Source of the DNA: Pseudoalteromonas piratica
GTDB lineage: Bacteria; Pseudomonadota; Gammaproteobacteria; Enterobacterales; Alteromonadaceae
Reading direction: 5' to 3'
Assembly (NCBI RefSeq): GCF_000788395.1
Contig: NZ_CP009888.1
Span: 881,001-945,000, forward strand
DNA length: 64,000 nt
Part shown: positions 62,226-64,000 of the stretch, piece after piece
Position numbering within the stretch: position 1 is the first letter of the stretch
How the letters are laid out: each line of letters opens with the position of its first letter
Translations under genes and position numbers: made by a program
The notes under the pieces: model-generated
The model's input: the letters and a program-made list of their open reading frames with translations, nothing else
Told to the model about the DNA's origin: nothing
Database searches by the model: none

Positions 62226-63341
62226 ATGAAAGTGGGTGGATTGGGGTATCAACCCGAAAACAAGTATGGTTTTTCTCAGCAAAAACCAAATGAAATAGCG
62301 CAAAATGCATCAGCTAAAGATGTATTTACGATGTCACAACGCGTAACAATTGCAAGTCAAATCTCTTATCAAAAAATGATGGGGGCAATGCCGTTTGAAA
62401 GTAAAGTTGAGCCAACCAAGCCTGAGGACCTGTTTAATTTCGAAGAAATTGCAAAAAATGTTTTGTCTTTTGTGAAAGGTGCCATCTTAGGAGCTAAAGC
62501 TGATGGTGCAGATAATGACAAACTGACAAACATGTTTGCTCAAGCGCGAAAAGGGGTAGAACAAGGTATTGGTGAAGCAGTTGAGGAACTTAAAGACAGC
62601 GACTTATACACTGATGAAATAGAGCAAGGCATTGAGAAAAGCCGCGATTTAATTTTTGATGGTTTAAACGAATTTGAAGAGTCACTTTTCAACCCTGAAA
62701 AACAGACCTCTGCCTTAACTGGTTTTAATGCCGGAAATTATTACCAGCTAGATAATGGAGCCAGTTTTGAATTTAAAACCGCAGAGGGAGACATAATTAA
62801 ACTCACTTATAATAGTCAGTTTAATTCATCTGAACAGCTATCATATAGCAAAAACGATGACGGTGAATCCCTTAGCTATGCTTCTTCACAGGCGAGTTCG
62901 CAAGCATATAGCTTTTCAGTTGAAGGTGATTTAAATGAAGATGAAATTGCAGCAATCAATGATTTGATGTCAGATTTGCAAAAAGTAAGCAATGAATTTT
63001 TTAATGGCTCACTTGATAAGGCATTTGAACAGGCAAAAGAATTAAACTTGGATTCATCCCAGTTAGTTTCAATGTCAATGAACTTACAGCAGACAGAAGT
63101 TCGAGCAAGTGTTAGAGAGTATCAAACATCACAGCCCGGTACAGATATAGCTAAACAATTCGAACCGATAAATGAGGGATTAGAAGAAAGCTATGAGAAA
63201 GCGAAGCCGCTGAATATTGAAAATCAATTAGTACAGCTACTCACATGGCTTAACCAAAAACAAGCTAGTAAAGAAAGTTTAATTGATTACAGTACTCAAT
63301 TTTTTGAGCAACTTAATAATAAGCAAGAAAAAGCGAAGTAA
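62226..63341 (+). CDS. DUF5610-domain protein, probable flagellar-regulon member
   Basis: 371 residues from the ATG at 62226, with GGAGG eight bases upstream; a longer in-frame reading has no ribosome site. The DUF5610-like part covers about 15-160 (A-K-D-V-F-T-M-S-Q-R-V-T through F-E-E-S-L-F). The middle is Ser/Thr-rich with Q-A-S-S-Q-A-Y-S-F-S. The chain has no signal peptide and no cysteine, a composition seen in proteins exported by type III systems. Function is not established; the FliA promoter links it to motility. Confidence 0.78.
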   Translation: MKVGGLGYQPENKYGFSQQKPNEIAQNASAKDVFTMSQRVTIASQISYQKMMGAMPFESKVEPTKPEDLFNFEEIAKNVLSFVKGAILGAKADGADNDKLTNMFAQARKGVEQGIGEAVEELKDSDLYTDEIEQGIEKSRDLIFDGLNEFEESLFNPEKQTSALTGFNAGNYYQLDNGASFEFKTAEGDIIKLTYNSQFNSSEQLSYSKNDDGESLSYASSQASSQAYSFSVEGDLNEDEIAAINDLMSDLQKVSNEFFNGSLDKAFEQAKELNLDSSQLVSMSMNLQQTEVRASVREYQTSQPGTDIAKQFEPINEGLEESYEKAKPLNIENQLVQLLTWLNQKQASKESLIDYSTQFFEQLNNKQEKAK

Positions 63342-63376
63342 GTTTTAGCTTATCTTGAGAAATAGTAAATATGTGG

Positions 63377-63417
63377 CAAACTACCCGAGTTAATAACATA
63401 TTAGGTCGGGTAGTTTG
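63377..63417 (+). promoter_or_regulatory. 12-bp hairpin enclosing the murI ribosome site and start codon
   Basis: CAAACTACCCGA (63377-63388) pairs perfectly with TCGGGTAGTTTG (63406-63417) across a 17-base loop. The TTG start codon of murI is the last triplet of the right arm, and the preceding GGTCGGG is partly paired. There is no T-run, so a translational control or processing role is more likely than termination. Confidence 0.55.
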
Positions 63418-64000
63418 GCAAAACATATTGTAGTTTTTGATTCTGGTATTGGAGGTACATCGGTACTGGAACACATACAAAACAAAATACCACATGCCAA
63501 GCTTAGTTATCTTATGGATAATAAGTACCTTCCTTATGGTGAACTTTCTTTTGAATTCCTAACGCAAAGAATTACGAGCTTACTTAGAAATTTTTTAACC
63601 CTTATCGAGCCAGTTGATTTGTTGGTCATTGCGTGTAATACAGCCAGTACACAAACACTCGACATTTTAAGACAGCATTTCAAATTTCCAATTGTTGGTG
63701 TAGTGCCTGCAATCAAACCTGCTGCAGAAAAAACTCGTTCAAATAAAATTGGTGTGCTAGCAACTCCTGCAACTGTCGCGAATGAATATACGGCCAGCCT
63801 GATTAATAATTTTGCTGCTTCATGCCATGTTTCGTTATACGGCTCAAGTAGCTTAGTGAAGCTAGCTGAGCAAAAGTTTTGGACTAGTAATGTCGATCTA
63901 AAACAATTAGAAGAAGAATTGAATCAACTTTATATAGATAAAGAAATTGATCAGTTAGTTTTAGGGTGTACTCACTTTCCAATTATTGCTGAAGAAATAA
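63415..64000 (+). CDS. murI: Glutamate racemase, N-terminal part (runs off the window)
   Basis: 195 residues are visible. The opening I-V-V-F-D-S-G-I-G-G-T-S-V carries the first catalytic-site motif, A-C-N-T-A-S holds the first catalytic Cys and L-G-C-T-H-F-P the second. MurI makes D-glutamate for peptidoglycan. Translation must begin at the TTG at 63415, since an in-frame stop lies seven codons upstream and no ATG intervenes. Confidence 0.92.
   Translation, partial: MAKHIVVFDSGIGGTSVLEHIQNKIPHAKLSYLMDNKYLPYGELSFEFLTQRITSLLRNFLTLIEPVDLLVIACNTASTQTLDILRQHFKFPIVGVVPAIKPAAEKTRSNKIGVLATPATVANEYTASLINNFAASCHVSLYGSSSLVKLAEQKFWTSNVDLKQLEEELNQLYIDKEIDQLVLGCTHFPIIAEEI

Overview
The window is typical gammaproteobacterial chromosome, most like Pseudoalteromonas or a close relative in Alteromonadales. 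That assignment is an inference from AT-rich coding sequence, enterobacterial-style synteny (rsd-hemE-nfi; sthA-fabR-trmA; yheS/yheT/yheU/yheV/slyX; nudE-cysQ-yrfG) and marine-type accessory genes. It holds about 70 protein genes and two initiator tRNA genes. No rRNA, CRISPR array, integrase or transposase was seen.

Layout. 1-7337: end of an S9 peptidase, then small stress and housekeeping genes (GST with a divergent LysR regulator, GNAT, Tag-like glycosylase, a periplasmic MsrA-thioredoxin-MsrB fusion, a porin-like protein, a thioesterase, a solute-binding-like protein). 7334-11708: cysJIH, the assimilatory sulfate reduction operon. 11881-12847: an orphan type IV prepilin and its partner. 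12961-14563: a PepSY protein and an LpxH-like phosphoesterase. 14603-24167: a compact 12-gene minus-strand operon headed by an ECF sigma factor and a ChrR-type zinc/cupin anti-sigma factor. It carries photolyase, YbgA-like, NTF2-like, SDR, FAD oxidoreductase, DUF1365, cyclopropane-synthase-like methyltransferase, DUF2878, chalcone-isomerase-like and DUF3833 genes. The set fits a photooxidative (singlet oxygen) response that repairs DNA and remodels membrane fatty acids. An ECF11-like promoter lies directly in front of it.

24227-38877: a LON-domain protein, an EamA transporter, a candidate small RNA, a two-gene cassette of a reduced chemoreceptor-like protein plus an ODP-type diiron oxygen-sensor homologue, a full chemoreceptor with a sigma-28 promoter, VOC and SDR proteins, a LemA/M48 peptidase pair, the lipoprotein cytochrome Cti (cis/trans fatty acid isomerase) and a dimeric dUTPase. 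38926-49323: housekeeping genes and two tRNA-fMet genes. Behind the tRNAs is a decaying tandem array of about 101-bp units, each carrying the 3' part of tRNA-fMet interrupted by a small hairpin with one compensatory base-pair change.

49305-64000: WD40 lipoprotein, FKBP isomerase, aldehyde dehydrogenase with a TetR regulator, rsd, hemE, nfi, a SEL1/TonB-C protein, and sthA. Next comes a fatty acid desaturase separated from fabR by a near-perfect FabR operator, followed by trmA, a DUF5610 gene behind a strong sigma-28 promoter match, and the start of murI. Three separate membrane-lipid systems (cfa operon, cti, FabR-controlled desaturase) fall in one window. The best leads are the tRNA-derived repeat array, the ECF/ChrR lipid operon, the oxygen-sensor/mini-chemoreceptor pair, the two candidate small RNAs and the flagellar-type promoter of the DUF5610 gene.
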